Positions 54,671 to 63,832 are shown, counted from the stretch's first letter. The stretch: 64,000 nucleotides of DNA from Acidobacteriota bacterium (GCA_005788175.1 SXYX01000008.1:25125-89124), one strand, 5' to 3'. Translations and numbers: made by a program. Notes: generated from the letters alone by a model not told the origin.

Positions 54671-56314
54671 TTACCTAGCAAATTCAACGGCTCGCGTTTC
54701 ACGCATGACGGTGACCTTAATTTGACCAGGGAATTGCATTTCATTTTCGATACGCTTCGAGACATCCTTAGCAATCCAGAAGGCCTGATCATCGTTCACT
54801 TTACCAGCATCTACCATGATGCGGATTTCGCGACCGGCTTGCAGGGCAAAGCTCTTTTGAACACCTTGATAGGAATTGGCAATAACTTCTAGTTGCTCGA
54901 GTCGCTTGACGTAGGTTGATAGCATTTCACGACGGGCACCGGGACGAGCTGCAGAAAGCGCATCGGATGCTGTGATCAACATGGCTTCAACGGTTCGGGG
55001 TTCAAAATCTCCATGGTGGCAACTCATGGCATGAATGACAGCTTCCTTTTCTCCATAGCGTTGAAGAAGTTGCATACCTAGTTCGATGTGGGTTCCTTCA
55101 ACCTCACGATCGACGGCTTTACCAATGTCATGAAATAGCCCAGCTCGACGAGCAAGAATGGGATCGGCTCCCATTTCACCAGCCATATATTCTGCAATAT
55201 GAGCTACTTCTTTAGTATGTTCTAAGACATTTTGGCCGTAAGAATGTCGATAATTGAGACGACCTAGAAGCTTGTGGAGTTTAGGATGCACATCGGGAAA
55301 ACCTAATTCAATGGCAGCCGCCTCGCCGATTTCTTTCAATTTAATATCAAGATCAACTTTGACTTTTTCAACCACTTCCTCAATGCGGGCTGGGTGAATA
55401 CGTCCGTCAGCAAGCAGAAGCTCAACGGCCTGACGAGCAACTTCCCGACGAATAGGATCAAACGACGAAACCACGATCGTTTCAGGAGTTTCATCTACAA
55501 TCAAGTCACATCCTGTAGCTTTTTCTAAAGCTCTAATATTTCGGCCTTCTTTACCAATGATCCGACCTTTAAGATCATCGCTGGCCAACTGAATGGAGCC
55601 GACTGCAGTTTCGGTAACAACGTCGCTAGCGATGCGCTGAATCGCTGCACCAATAGTCCAACGAGCTTTCTTTTGGGCCTCTTCAGTAGCTTCTTCTTCG
55701 ATGCGACGGACAAGTTTGGAGGCATCCATCTTGGCATCGTGCTCGAGTTGTTCCATGAGTTCTTTTCGGGCATCATCGCGGGTGAGATTAGCAATGGACT
55801 CGAGTTTCTTTTGCTGCTGCTCCACAAGCTGTTTCGCCTCTTGCTTCATGGCTTCTAAGCGCTCATTTTCTTTCTGGCGCTTCTCACGTTCGATTTCGAT
55901 TTCTTTTTCTTTTTGCTCTAAAGTCTGTGTTTTCTTATCCAGTGTTTCTTCTTTTTGAAGAGCTCTTTTTTCTTGAGCTGCGAGTGTATTTTGTCGTTCG
56001 CTTAGTTGCTTTTCCATTTCAGATCGTGCCGTAAGCGCAAGGTCTTTAGACTTGAGTTCGGCGTCTTTCTTCATGGCCTCTACTTCAAGACGAACTTTCT
56101 CGCGGAGTAAGTCAGCTTGTTTAGCGGCCTCCGTAATCTGGCGAGCTGCTTTAGATTTCAGCTCATCCTCGAGATCTTGGCGGAGCTTCGCTTTGGCTTC
56201 TTCACTCAAGGCACTAGAGGCATTCTTCTTCTGGTTCAAGGCAACCAAGGCGCTCACTGCCAGAACAAGCAAGCCGAATATTAACAAGCCGAATATTAAA
56301 GTATTGGTATTCAT
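54671..56314 (-). CDS. rny: Ribonuclease Y
   Basis: 547 residues. N-terminal membrane helix (IFGLLIFGLLVLAVSALVAL), a long Glu/Lys/Gln coiled coil (residues 30-210), KH domain (GRIIGKEGRNIRALEKATGCDLIVDE) and HD domain with HDIGKA. Membrane-bound endonuclease that starts mRNA decay. AGGAG 6 nt before ATG. Follows 6S RNA gene and zapA. Confidence 0.96.
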   Translation of the reverse strand: MNTNTLIFGLLIFGLLVLAVSALVALNQKKNASSALSEEAKAKLRQDLEDELKSKAARQITEAAKQADLLREKVRLEVEAMKKDAELKSKDLALTARSEMEKQLSERQNTLAAQEKRALQKEETLDKKTQTLEQKEKEIEIEREKRQKENERLEAMKQEAKQLVEQQQKKLESIANLTRDDARKELMEQLEHDAKMDASKLVRRIEEEATEEAQKKARWTIGAAIQRIASDVVTETAVGSIQLASDDLKGRIIGKEGRNIRALEKATGCDLIVDETPETIVVSSFDPIRREVARQAVELLLADGRIHPARIEEVVEKVKVDLDIKLKEIGEAAAIELGFPDVHPKLHKLLGRLNYRHSYGQNVLEHTKEVAHIAEYMAGEMGADPILARRAGLFHDIGKAVDREVEGTHIELGMQLLQRYGEKEAVIHAMSCHHGDFEPRTVEAMLITASDALSAARPGARREMLSTYVKRLEQLEVIANSYQGVQKSFALQAGREIRIMVDAGKVNDDQAFWIAKDVSKRIENEMQFPGQIKVTVMRETRAVEFAR

Positions 56315-56360
56315 GGTGAACTCCTAGGGAAAAAAAATTAGGAGCTCTCGGGTCTTGTAG

Positions 56361-56552
56361 GATTTAAAATTCCCCGCGTAGTCGTGGAGGCTTGCCGAGT
56401 TCCCTAGGTTGTAGGGGGGCAGTCAAAACCCACTTTAAGGCATGCCGACGCGCGGAACGCACAAGGGTGGGGGCAGATTGCCCAATCATAGTTATGGAAC
56501 AAGCGCTTGGCCATACACACGTGCCTTGCAGGGAAAGAACATTTAAGATGGC
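56361..56552 (-). ncRNA. ssrS: Probable 6S RNA
   Basis: The zapA-rny gap (253 nt) has no gene. On the minus strand it can fold into one long interrupted rod, the 6S shape: an outer 8-bp stem UUCCCUGC/GCGGGGAA (56528-56535 with 56370-56377), GCUUG/CAAGC plus GUUCC/GGGAAC (56496-56504 with 56390-56404), GGGCA/UGCCC and CCCAC/GUGGG (56467-56483 with 56417-56433), closed by an apical loop. Length about 190 nt, the normal size, and zapA-adjacent location agrees with proteobacteria. Ends are estimates. 6S RNA holds RNA polymerase when growth slows. Confidence 0.75.
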
Positions 56553-56567
56553 CCCCGGTCTTAGCCG

Positions 56568-56891
56568 TTAAAGAGGTAAAGAGGGGGGAGTATCATCTGG
56601 AACATCTTCTAATAATTTGAGTAGTTTCTGTTCCAAATCCGTTCGATGTTTGAGAGCTTCCTTTTGTTGACGAATCAGTTGATAAGCCAAGTTGAGGGTT
56701 CCAAGGATGAAACGAACCCCATGGTCCGCCTCCTTCTTGGTATCTCCATATAATACCTTAGCTCGGCTCTCCATCGCTACTAGGCTTTCTTCGACCAAGG
56801 CTACTGCCTCTTGGAGTTCGCTTTCCGAAAGCTCAGTATGACACTCGAGGGTCTGCCCTGCAATCTCCAAACGTACATTTCGATAACTCAT
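56568..56891 (-). CDS. zapA: Cell division protein ZapA
   Basis: 107 residues. Begins MSYRNVRLEIAGQTLECHTE and has the ZapA-like region with ILGTLNLAYQLIRQQ and a coiled-coil C-terminal helix. Promotes FtsZ bundling. The ATG at 56891 is 20 nt after the upstream gene with GGGG before it; a longer frame would overlap that gene. Confidence 0.85.
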   Translation of the reverse strand: MSYRNVRLEIAGQTLECHTELSESELQEAVALVEESLVAMESRAKVLYGDTKKEADHGVRFILGTLNLAYQLIRQQKEALKHRTDLEQKLLKLLEDVPDDTPPSLPL

Positions 56892-56910
56892 TCGTAGCCC
56901 CAATCGTACC

Positions 56911-57189
56911 TTAAGACAACTCTTCAAAATCTCGGAGCAGCTGTTGTAACTGACCTTTGGTTTGTTCGCGTTCACTCTCAAGCATTTCAATCGTTGATTT
57001 TAAATGCACTTCACGTTCTTGAAATTTAATTTGCGATTCCTGCAGATGCGCTACTCGTTGCTCGAGATCCAAAAGCGCCTGTGATTCAGAGGTGTGCTGT
57101 TGATCAAAGTTAGCAACCTGATTCATTAAGTCTCGGCGTTCCTGAAGTATTTTTTTTATTTTCTGTTCGATTTGCTGAATCACATCCAT
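56911..57189 (-). CDS. Small coiled-coil protein, ZapB-like
   Basis: 92 residues, almost wholly coiled coil, starting MDVIQQIEQKIKKILQERRD. No motif, but a small coiled-coil gene just before zapA is often ZapB or a similar divisome protein, so the name is by context. Follows pheT with 23 nt. Confidence 0.6.
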   Translation of the reverse strand: MDVIQQIEQKIKKILQERRDLMNQVANFDQQHTSESQALLDLEQRVAHLQESQIKFQEREVHLKSTIEMLESEREQTKGQLQQLLRDFEELS

Positions 57190-57212
57190 GGGTAATTCCT
57201 CTCAATCAAAAC

Positions 57213-59120
57213 TTATCTTAATGTAATTTTCATACTTGGAAGAAGATCTACGACAGATTTCATCCAACCATCGACTTCTTCTGTGGTGAGAGTTCGATTG
57301 GCCTGGAATTGAAAACGCAAGAGCCAAGATTCGTACCCTTCGGCCACACCCTTCCCTGCATAAACCTCGACACATCGAAGACTTTTGCAGGCCGGAGGGA
57401 GGACTTTTTTTAAGGCGGATTCGAGATATCCATAGATTTGTCCTTTCGGCACTATGCAAGAAAGGTCGCGTTGAACCATGGGGTGTCGACTGAAAGAGAC
57501 AAAGTGTGGGATCAGTGGAGATGTAAGAGGTGGTTTGGAGGGAAGTGGGATCTCAAATCCCAATAGTCCTGATCCGATTTCGACTATTTTAATGTCATGA
57601 AGTTGGAGGGTATGGGCTAACCCCATAAGATGAAGAGGGCTAATGGTTTGAGCGGGAGTCAAAACATCTTCTCCGCCGGCTCTTCCTCCCCAAACTAGCG
57701 CAAGAGTTAAAACGGAATGAGGTCCTTCGGGTTGTGATTGATAGACAGGAGCGATTTCAAACAAACGAATTTCGGCTTGACCGTTCCTCAAATTCTGAAG
57801 CGCGGCTTTCTTGAGCGCCGGCAAAAGGCTCGAGCGCATTAAGGAATATTCTTCTCCTAAGGGATTGGAAAGACGGCGTCCTGATTGTTCAGATTCCAAC
57901 CCTATTTCATCCGAAGGACCATGGAAACCAAAGGTGAGAGTTTGAAAGAATCCTAGGTGAGCTAAGTGCTCACTCAATTGGATACGTTGTGTATACTCGA
58001 ATGGCATCGGAAGAGGACTTGCGTCCATAGAAGGGAGTGTGGAATCAATTCGATCATAACCATCGAGTCTTAAAATTTCTTCAGCCAGATCCTCAGCCAG
58101 CGTTAGATCATGACGCCAAGAGGGAGGAGTGACGTTGAGTGAAGTTCCATCCATAACAACCGTTGCGCCTAAACGTTCGAGGTGAGCCATAGCATCACTT
58201 CCAGAAATAGATCGACCAGCGATGCGTTGCAATAAGGATAAAGGCATATGAACCATGGGTGCGGCTGATGGCAGAAGACCCACATTCCATGCAGCGGTGA
58301 CTCTACCTTTCGTCCATTGGGCGATGGTTTGAGCTAGGAGATTACGAATCGGTATGACCAAAGAAGAATCTACTCCTCGGCCAAATCGATTAGAAGCCTC
58401 GGTATGAAGATTGAATCGGTGCGCGGTTGTTCGAACTGATACAGCATCAAAGATTGCGCTTTCGATTAAAATACGACGTGTTTGCGCAGTCACTTTTGTT
58501 CGGTCTCCCCCTATGACACCTGCTAAAGCTATGGGGCCTACCTGATCGGCAATCACCAAGTCATGGGCAGTCAACATTCTTAAAATTCCATCAAGGCCCA
58601 TAAAAGACTCTCCCGATTTCGCCAATCGAACCGTGACGGATCCTTGAAGTGTATCGAGATCAAAGGCATGGGTCGGTTGACCGTAGCGATATAAAAACTC
58701 ATTTGAAGCATCAACAGATGCGAGAGCTTTACTAGAAGAACCTATAAGGTCTAAAAACTTAGTCGTGTCATGTGGGATATAAGTACTTTCACCCAAATCC
58801 ACAAGGGCAGCTGCATAAAAAGAACACAAGGGGCTCTCAAGATAAATGGGAAAGGCTGAAGAATCCTCAACAATCGAAGAATCTGGAATATGGCTAAGGG
58901 AAGTCCCAATCTTTGCAGCGATATCTCTCGCAATACCTCGTATTGATAAAACATCACTTCGATTTGCCGTAATTTCAATTTCTAAAAGTGTATCTCCCGA
59001 TAGGGATTCCAGATTTTCGATTGGAAAACCCAGCATCGGTAAATATTGTCTTACTTGATCGAGGCTTAAAGAGCGGCCACTGATTTCTTTTTGGAGTGCG
59101 CTTAAGGGCAGGCGCATCAT
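57213..59120 (-). CDS. pheT: Phenylalanyl-tRNA synthetase beta subunit, short form
   Basis: 635 residues, versus about 795 in E. coli. It starts MRLPLSALQKEISGRSLSL and goes from residue about 40 straight to LLEIEITANRSDVLSIRG, which in E. coli lies near residue 145. So the tRNA-binding OB (EMAP-type) insertion B2 is missing. B3/B4 (GQPTHAFDLDTLQG), B5 and the C-terminal B8 anticodon-like domain (FSRHPMVQRDLSCIVP) remain. It overlaps pheS by 4 nt and functions as the beta part of the alpha2beta2 enzyme. Confidence 0.93.
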   Translation of the reverse strand: MMRLPLSALQKEISGRSLSLDQVRQYLPMLGFPIENLESLSGDTLLEIEITANRSDVLSIRGIARDIAAKIGTSLSHIPDSSIVEDSSAFPIYLESPLCSFYAAALVDLGESTYIPHDTTKFLDLIGSSSKALASVDASNEFLYRYGQPTHAFDLDTLQGSVTVRLAKSGESFMGLDGILRMLTAHDLVIADQVGPIALAGVIGGDRTKVTAQTRRILIESAIFDAVSVRTTAHRFNLHTEASNRFGRGVDSSLVIPIRNLLAQTIAQWTKGRVTAAWNVGLLPSAAPMVHMPLSLLQRIAGRSISGSDAMAHLERLGATVVMDGTSLNVTPPSWRHDLTLAEDLAEEILRLDGYDRIDSTLPSMDASPLPMPFEYTQRIQLSEHLAHLGFFQTLTFGFHGPSDEIGLESEQSGRRLSNPLGEEYSLMRSSLLPALKKAALQNLRNGQAEIRLFEIAPVYQSQPEGPHSVLTLALVWGGRAGGEDVLTPAQTISPLHLMGLAHTLQLHDIKIVEIGSGLLGFEIPLPSKPPLTSPLIPHFVSFSRHPMVQRDLSCIVPKGQIYGYLESALKKVLPPACKSLRCVEVYAGKGVAEGYESWLLRFQFQANRTLTTEEVDGWMKSVVDLLPSMKITLR

Positions 59121-60202
59121 CGCACCTCTCTCATGGACTGTAAAAATCGAACATCGTTTTCAAAGAACAGTCTTAAATCAGGGCACTCGCTAATAATCAT
59201 GGCAATTCGTTCAATGCCCATACCGAAGGCAAACCCTGACCAAACTGTTGGATCAATTCCCGCGTGACTCAAAACTTGCGGATGAACTAGTCCGGCTCCA
59301 AGAATTTCAATCCATCCGCTTGATTTACAGACGCGACAACCTTGGCCCTTGCACAGAGGGCATCTCACATCAACTTCGCAACCGGGTTCAACAAAAGGAA
59401 AGTAGCCTGGACGAAAACGCACATCTGCTTCAGCGCCGAGGAGCGCTTTCATGGCATAGCTTAAAGTTCCCTTCAAGTGGTGCAAGCCTATATTTTTTCC
59501 GATCAACATACCTTCGACTTGTTGAAACATCGGAGAGTGAGTGGGATCAATTTCATCTTTACGATAGACGCGGCCCGGAGACAGAAAACGAATACCTTCA
59601 AGGGATTCGAGAAGTGATACACCTTCTTTGTTTTTCTGACTTAATCTTTTCAGTACTCGAACTTGAACGGGACTCGTGTGCGTACGGAGTAGTAAATGGG
59701 GGTGATTTTGAAAATAAAAGGTATCGCTACTTCTTCGGGCAGGATGGCTTGGGGTAATATTCAAGCCGTCAAAATTATTCTCTTCTGTCTCCACTTCTGG
59801 CCCTTCTTCCACGTGGTAACCCAGGCTACGAAAGACTGAAACGATTTGAGCCTCAAGGCGCTGAATAGGGTGGACAGCACCGAGGGGAATTACAGGAGGA
59901 GTGAGTGTAAGATCTATCGACGAGGTTGAATTTTTTGATATCAATTGATCTAGGCGCAGAGATAAAGCTGTTTCCCAAGTGATTTTTAAGTGATTAATCA
60001 GAGCTCCTAAATCCGATTTTGATTCTTTAGGAGTTTGCTTAAGCAATTCAGTCAGTGTGGTTAAATGACTAGCTTTACGACCCGTGAAGACGCCCTTTAG
60101 ACGATTAACTTCGTTGACATCTCGAGCAGTACTAATCCAACCCTCAAATTGCTGATGGGCTTCGGCGATGTCAGAGGGGAGGAGGTCGAATCGTAGATTC
60201 AT
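59117..60202 (-). CDS. pheS: Phenylalanyl-tRNA synthetase alpha subunit
   Basis: 361 residues. N-terminal coiled-coil arm, then the class II core with HPARRSSDTFYF (motif 2 region), EGMLIGKN and GFAFGMGIERIAMI (motif 3; the Ala of GFAFG in the Phe pocket is standard). ATG at 60202 has AAGGA 6 nt upstream. A terminator-like hairpin lies 20-50 nt before the start. Confidence 0.96.
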   Translation of the reverse strand: MNLRFDLLPSDIAEAHQQFEGWISTARDVNEVNRLKGVFTGRKASHLTTLTELLKQTPKESKSDLGALINHLKITWETALSLRLDQLISKNSTSSIDLTLTPPVIPLGAVHPIQRLEAQIVSVFRSLGYHVEEGPEVETEENNFDGLNITPSHPARRSSDTFYFQNHPHLLLRTHTSPVQVRVLKRLSQKNKEGVSLLESLEGIRFLSPGRVYRKDEIDPTHSPMFQQVEGMLIGKNIGLHHLKGTLSYAMKALLGAEADVRFRPGYFPFVEPGCEVDVRCPLCKGQGCRVCKSSGWIEILGAGLVHPQVLSHAGIDPTVWSGFAFGMGIERIAMIISECPDLRLFFENDVRFLQSMREVR

Positions 60203-60220
60203 GGTTTCCTTAACTCTAGC

Positions 60221-60274
60221 AAAAAACAAAGGCCGCTTAACGCGGCCTTTGAAAGAAGAATGATATCTGACCGC
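60221..60274 (-). terminator. Attenuator-like terminator between rplT and pheS
   Basis: CAAAGGCCGC (60251-60242 read on the minus strand) pairs with GCGGCCTTTG (60236-60227), a 10-bp stem with GTTAA loop, followed by six Ts (60226-60221). A rival 6-bp stem is possible: GCGGUC directly after the rplT stop (60274-60269) with GGCCGC (60247-60242). These exclude each other, so this may be a regulated terminator of pheS-pheT. Confidence 0.65.
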
Positions 60275-60625
60275 TTAGTGCTTCTTGGAGGTTTCCACCA
60301 ATTGACTAAACGCTTCAGGTTGATGAACTGCAAGGTCGGCTAAAACCTTACGATCTAGGTCTATATTGGCTTTCTTTAAGCCGCCCATAAAGCGGGAGTA
60401 GGATGTACCTTGTTGTTTACAGGCTGCACCGATACGAACAATCCAAAGCTTTCTAAAGTCTCTTTTTCGAACCTTGCGATCACGGTAACCGTAAGCCAAG
60501 GCTTTCTCGATGGCTTCTTTCGCTGATCGATATAAACGGGATTTAGCCCCGTAAAATCCTTTTGCAAATTTGAGCATACGTCTACGACGTTGAGCTCGTT
60601 TGGGTCCTCGTTTGACTCTTGTCAT
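60275..60625 (-). CDS. rplT: 50S ribosomal protein L20
   Basis: 116 residues. TRVKRGPKRAQRRRRMLKFAKGFYGAKSRLYRSAKEA at the start is the L20 extension; the C-terminus is the four-helix domain that in E. coli and Bacillus represses infC-rpmI-rplT. 75 nt after rpmI. Confidence 0.97.
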   Translation of the reverse strand: MTRVKRGPKRAQRRRRMLKFAKGFYGAKSRLYRSAKEAIEKALAYGYRDRKVRKRDFRKLWIVRIGAACKQQGTSYSRFMGGLKKANIDLDRKVLADLAVHQPEAFSQLVETSKKH

Positions 60626-60700
60626 ATTTTCCTTTCCTCGGGGCAGTTCGGATGAACTTTAAAAGCCCAGTTGGGGGCATCCGCAGATGCCGGTTAAAAA

Positions 60701-60901
60701 TTACGCGTAGGGTAACAACTTATTGACAGTAGCTTGATCCGCTTTGCTCACGGATGAACCCATATCAAGTTGGCGTTTACGCTTAGGGGACTTGCTAGCA
60801 AGAAGGTGGCGTTGATGAGAGCATCCACGTTTGAATTTTCCTTTGCCCGTTTTCTTAAAACGTTTGGCAGCACCTTTGTGGGTTTTAATCTTGTAACTCA
60901 T
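60701..60901 (-). CDS. rpmI: 50S ribosomal protein L35
   Basis: 66 residues. [25 protein letters not shown] and the [10 protein letters not shown] segment are L35. 13 nt after infC. Confidence 0.97.
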   Translation of the reverse strand: MSYKIKTHKGAAKRFKKTGKGKFKRGCSHQRHLLASKSPKRKRQLDMGSSVSKADQATVNKLLPYA

Positions 60902-60914
60902 GGGTGATCCTTAG

Positions 60915-61502
60915 TTATTCGGCGCTGGGCGCAGGGTTTTGAGGGGTTTGAGACGCTTGACTCTTTGGTTTTTTTGGTTTGGACGTAGTCTTGGGTTTGG
61001 CATTGAGAATGGCGTGCATATCACGGCCTTCAATACTGGTTCCTTTTTCGACGTCTCCATATTCAGCAACTCGAGCGATCACATCTTGAATAATTTTATA
61101 TCCAATATCACGATGTTGAGTCTCGCGTCCTCGGAACATAACGACGACTTTGACTTTGTCTCCTTCTTCTAAAAAGCTAATGATGTGACGAACTTTGAAA
61201 TCGAAATCATGGTCATCAGTGCGAGGTCGAAATTTGACTTCTTTAACCACAATATTTTTTTGCTTAGCGCGAGCAGCGTGTTCCCGTTTTGCTTCCTGAA
61301 ATTTAAATTTTCCGTAATCCATAATGCGACAGACGGGAGGGGTTGCATTAGGTGCAATCTCAACCAAATCTAATCCGCGTTCCTCGGCAATGACTCGAGC
61401 TTTTTCGGGGGCCATGATGCCAAGTTGTTCCCCCTCTTGGCCGATCACTCGGACTTCGGAGGCACGGATGCCTTCATTGATACGGGTTTCAGTAGGCGGG
61501 AT
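60915..61502 (-). CDS. infC: Translation initiation factor IF-3
   Basis: 195 residues from a proposed AUC start at 61502. GGAGG lies 5 nt upstream, and the protein then reads (M)PPTETRINEGIRASEVRVIG, the normal IF-3 N-terminus. The nearest ATG (61556) would add 18 residues that do not look like IF-3 and has no ribosome site. E. coli infC starts with AUU, which lets IF-3 reduce its own synthesis; the same logic is expected here. KFRPRTDDHDFDFKVRHIISFLEEGDKVKV is the C-terminal signature. Disordered Lys/Pro tail at the end. Confidence 0.93.
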   Translation of the reverse strand: MPPTETRINEGIRASEVRVIGQEGEQLGIMAPEKARVIAEERGLDLVEIAPNATPPVCRIMDYGKFKFQEAKREHAARAKQKNIVVKEVKFRPRTDDHDFDFKVRHIISFLEEGDKVKVVVMFRGRETQHRDIGYKIIQDVIARVAEYGDVEKGTSIEGRDMHAILNAKPKTTSKPKKPKSQASQTPQNPAPSAE

Positions 61503-61579
61503 AGGTTCCTCCAAAAAGCAGAAATTTAAGTTTATCAAGGCTTTTTCTAAGCACAAAGCCCTAATTTACAGCACTGACG

Positions 61580-63490
61580 CTAGGTGCGGGCCTTAATTTC
61601 TTGGGATACCTCAGCCAAGAAGGCTTCTAGGGGCTTTTGGCCCAAATCACCTCGGGTTCGGTGACGTAAGGAGAGCTGTCCCGTCTCAATTTCCCGATCC
61701 CCCAAAACAACCATATAAGGTATTTTTTGGAGTTGGGCATCTCGAATTTTGGCATTCACTTTTTCGTTACGAAGATCTAATTCAGCACGAATCTCTAAGC
61801 TGTGCGCTTGAGCCGCAATCTTCTCAGCCATTGTATTGGCTCGGTCGGTAATCGGTAAAAGAATCATTTGAATGGGTGCTAACCAAACTGGAAAAGCACC
61901 TCCGCAATGTTCCACAAGAATTCCAAAGAATCGCTCAAGACTTCCGAGAATTGCACGATGCAGCATTACGGGATGTGCTTCTGTACCATCGGACTGAATA
62001 TACTTTAAATTGAATCGCTGAGGAAGTAAGAAATCAAGTTGAAGCGTTCCGAGTTGCCAGGGACGCTTGAGAGCATCTAAAATCTGAAATTCAATTTTAG
62101 GGCCATAAAAAGCTCCTTCTCCGGGATTCATGGTGAAGGCGTAGTCACGGTCGATAAGGGCATCCGCTAGGGCTTTCTCTGCTTGATCCCACGTCTCGTC
62201 AGAACCTAAACGTTTAGCTGGACGCGTGGAAAGCGCTACTTTGACATCATGGAAACCAAAGGTGGCATAAACTTCTTTGAGTAAATCGAGAAACGCCACA
62301 CTTTCTTGTTTAATTTGTGCTTCGGTGCAAAAGATATGGCCATCATCTTGGCAGAAACTTCGAACACGAGTTAGACCATGAGTCACGCCGCTGCGCTCAA
62401 GACGATGTAGGCGACCAAAATCAGCGATACGCATAGGTAGTTCGCGGTAACTATGTTTCGTACTCCCAAACATCAGACAATGGGTAGGACAATTCATGGG
62501 CTTCACCGCAAAATCGCGCTCTTCCGCTTCGGTAAAATACATATTATCTGAATAATTATCCATGTGACCCGAAGTTCTCCAGAGATTCGTATCCAAAATC
62601 TGGGGGGTGATGACTTCTTGGTAGCCGTACTTGAAGTATAGTTCACGCATGTACTTAACGAGCTCGTTATAAACCGTGGTTCCCTTTGGGTGAAAGAAAG
62701 GGGAAGCAGGAGCTTCAGGATGGAAGGAAAAAAGATCTAATTCCTTACCCAGTTTTCGATGATCGCGACGCTTGGCTTCTTCAATTAAGGCCAGGTGCTC
62801 TTCCAGTTCTTTAGGGGAATAAAAAGCCGTTCCATAGATACGAGAAAGCATTGGATTTTTTTCATCGCCTTTCCAATAGGCCCCCGCCACATGTGTTAAT
62901 TTAAAAGCCCCCGCTTTACCGGTTCGGGGAATATGAGGGCCACGACATAAATCATAGAAATCCCCTTGGTGATAGCCAGAGATGGCATCGCTAGCAGGGA
63001 TTTCGGCCAGAATATCAACTTTGAAATGCTCTCCCATTTTCTTAAATCGCTCCATGGCTTCCGATCGCGACAAAATCTCACGGGTGACAATAATATCTTC
63101 TTTAATGATCTTTTTCATTTCTGCTTCAATGAGTGCCAAGTCATCTGCAGTAAACGGTCGATCTACTTTGAAGTCGTAATAAAATCCATCTTCAATGACA
63201 GGGCCAATACCTACTTGGGTCTTGGGAAAAAGCCTCTTCACAGCATGCGCTAGTAAATGAGCGGTTGAATGGCGAAGCAGCTCTAAACTCTCGGGAGATT
63301 TACTGGTGATAATTTCTACCTGAGATCCCGTTGTTAAAGGGGTCGATAAATCTTTGAGACGACCCTCCACTTTAATAGCTAGGGCTGCTTGAGCCAAGCG
63401 AGGTCCGATACTAGCCGCAAGGGTTTCTCCAGTTGCCCCTTCGGGCAACTCTTTAATCGATTGATCAGGTAAATGAATGGCGAGTGACAT
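61580..63490 (-). CDS. thrS: Threonyl-tRNA synthetase
   Basis: 636 residues. TGS domain (LPDQSIKELPEGATGETLA), second additional domain with HSTAHLLAHAVKRLFP (editing HxxxH), catalytic core with MNCPTHCLMF and RSFCQDDGHIF, and the anticodon domain near the end. Ligates threonine to tRNA. First protein gene after the rRNA operon terminator; infC follows 77 nt downstream. Confidence 0.97.
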   Translation of the reverse strand: MSLAIHLPDQSIKELPEGATGETLAASIGPRLAQAALAIKVEGRLKDLSTPLTTGSQVEIITSKSPESLELLRHSTAHLLAHAVKRLFPKTQVGIGPVIEDGFYYDFKVDRPFTADDLALIEAEMKKIIKEDIIVTREILSRSEAMERFKKMGEHFKVDILAEIPASDAISGYHQGDFYDLCRGPHIPRTGKAGAFKLTHVAGAYWKGDEKNPMLSRIYGTAFYSPKELEEHLALIEEAKRRDHRKLGKELDLFSFHPEAPASPFFHPKGTTVYNELVKYMRELYFKYGYQEVITPQILDTNLWRTSGHMDNYSDNMYFTEAEERDFAVKPMNCPTHCLMFGSTKHSYRELPMRIADFGRLHRLERSGVTHGLTRVRSFCQDDGHIFCTEAQIKQESVAFLDLLKEVYATFGFHDVKVALSTRPAKRLGSDETWDQAEKALADALIDRDYAFTMNPGEGAFYGPKIEFQILDALKRPWQLGTLQLDFLLPQRFNLKYIQSDGTEAHPVMLHRAILGSLERFFGILVEHCGGAFPVWLAPIQMILLPITDRANTMAEKIAAQAHSLEIRAELDLRNEKVNAKIRDAQLQKIPYMVVLGDREIETGQLSLRHRTRGDLGQKPLEAFLAEVSQEIKART

Positions 63491-63550
63491 AAATTCTCAG
63501 GGTGAATAATTCTCAGTTTAACGATAAGACCTCTTAAAAAACACTTTCAA

Positions 63551-63583
63551 CAAAAAGCCCCTTGCCAATTTGGCAAGGGGCTT
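63551..63583 (-). terminator. Rho-independent terminator of the rRNA operon
   Basis: A perfect 13-bp stem AAGCCCCTTGCCA/TGGCAAGGGGCTT (63555-63567 and 63571-63583) with 3-nt loop; on the minus strand it ends in five Ts. It lies 12 nt after 5S rRNA. Confidence 0.9.
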
Positions 63584-63594
63584 CGTGATAAAAA

Positions 63595-63709
63595 CGTCGC
63601 AACGACCTACTTTTCCGCCCCTGTCTGGGGAAGTATCATCGGCCCTCTAGGGCTTAACTGCCGTGTTCGGTATGGGAACGGGTGTGACCCCTAGGGTAAA
63701 GTCACGACG
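63595..63709 (-). rRNA. rrf: 5S ribosomal RNA
   Basis: 115 nt. The minus strand has the universal loop sequences, including CCCATACCGAACACGG and GGAAAAGTAGGTCG, and the ends CGTCGTGAC/GTTGCGACG pair to form helix I. Located after 23S as usual. Confidence 0.95.
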
Positions 63710-63832
63710 AAATAGGAAAATGGGGTGACCCAAAATTTTAATTGGGAAAGCTAAGGTGAATTTAAAAAAGAGCAGAGTGCACTTGTTACTCAATGTCCGA
63801 AGACATGAAATGTGCTTGTCGTTAATTGATGA

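Noticed and set aside
60255..60300. A Phe-rich leader peptide ahead of pheS
   Set aside because: Three consecutive Phe codons are present, but no ATG, GTG or TTG start exists in that frame after the preceding stop; kept only as a note in the attenuator finding.
63710..63832. tRNA gene in the 23S-5S spacer
   Set aside because: No cloverleaf or T-arm consensus is visible.
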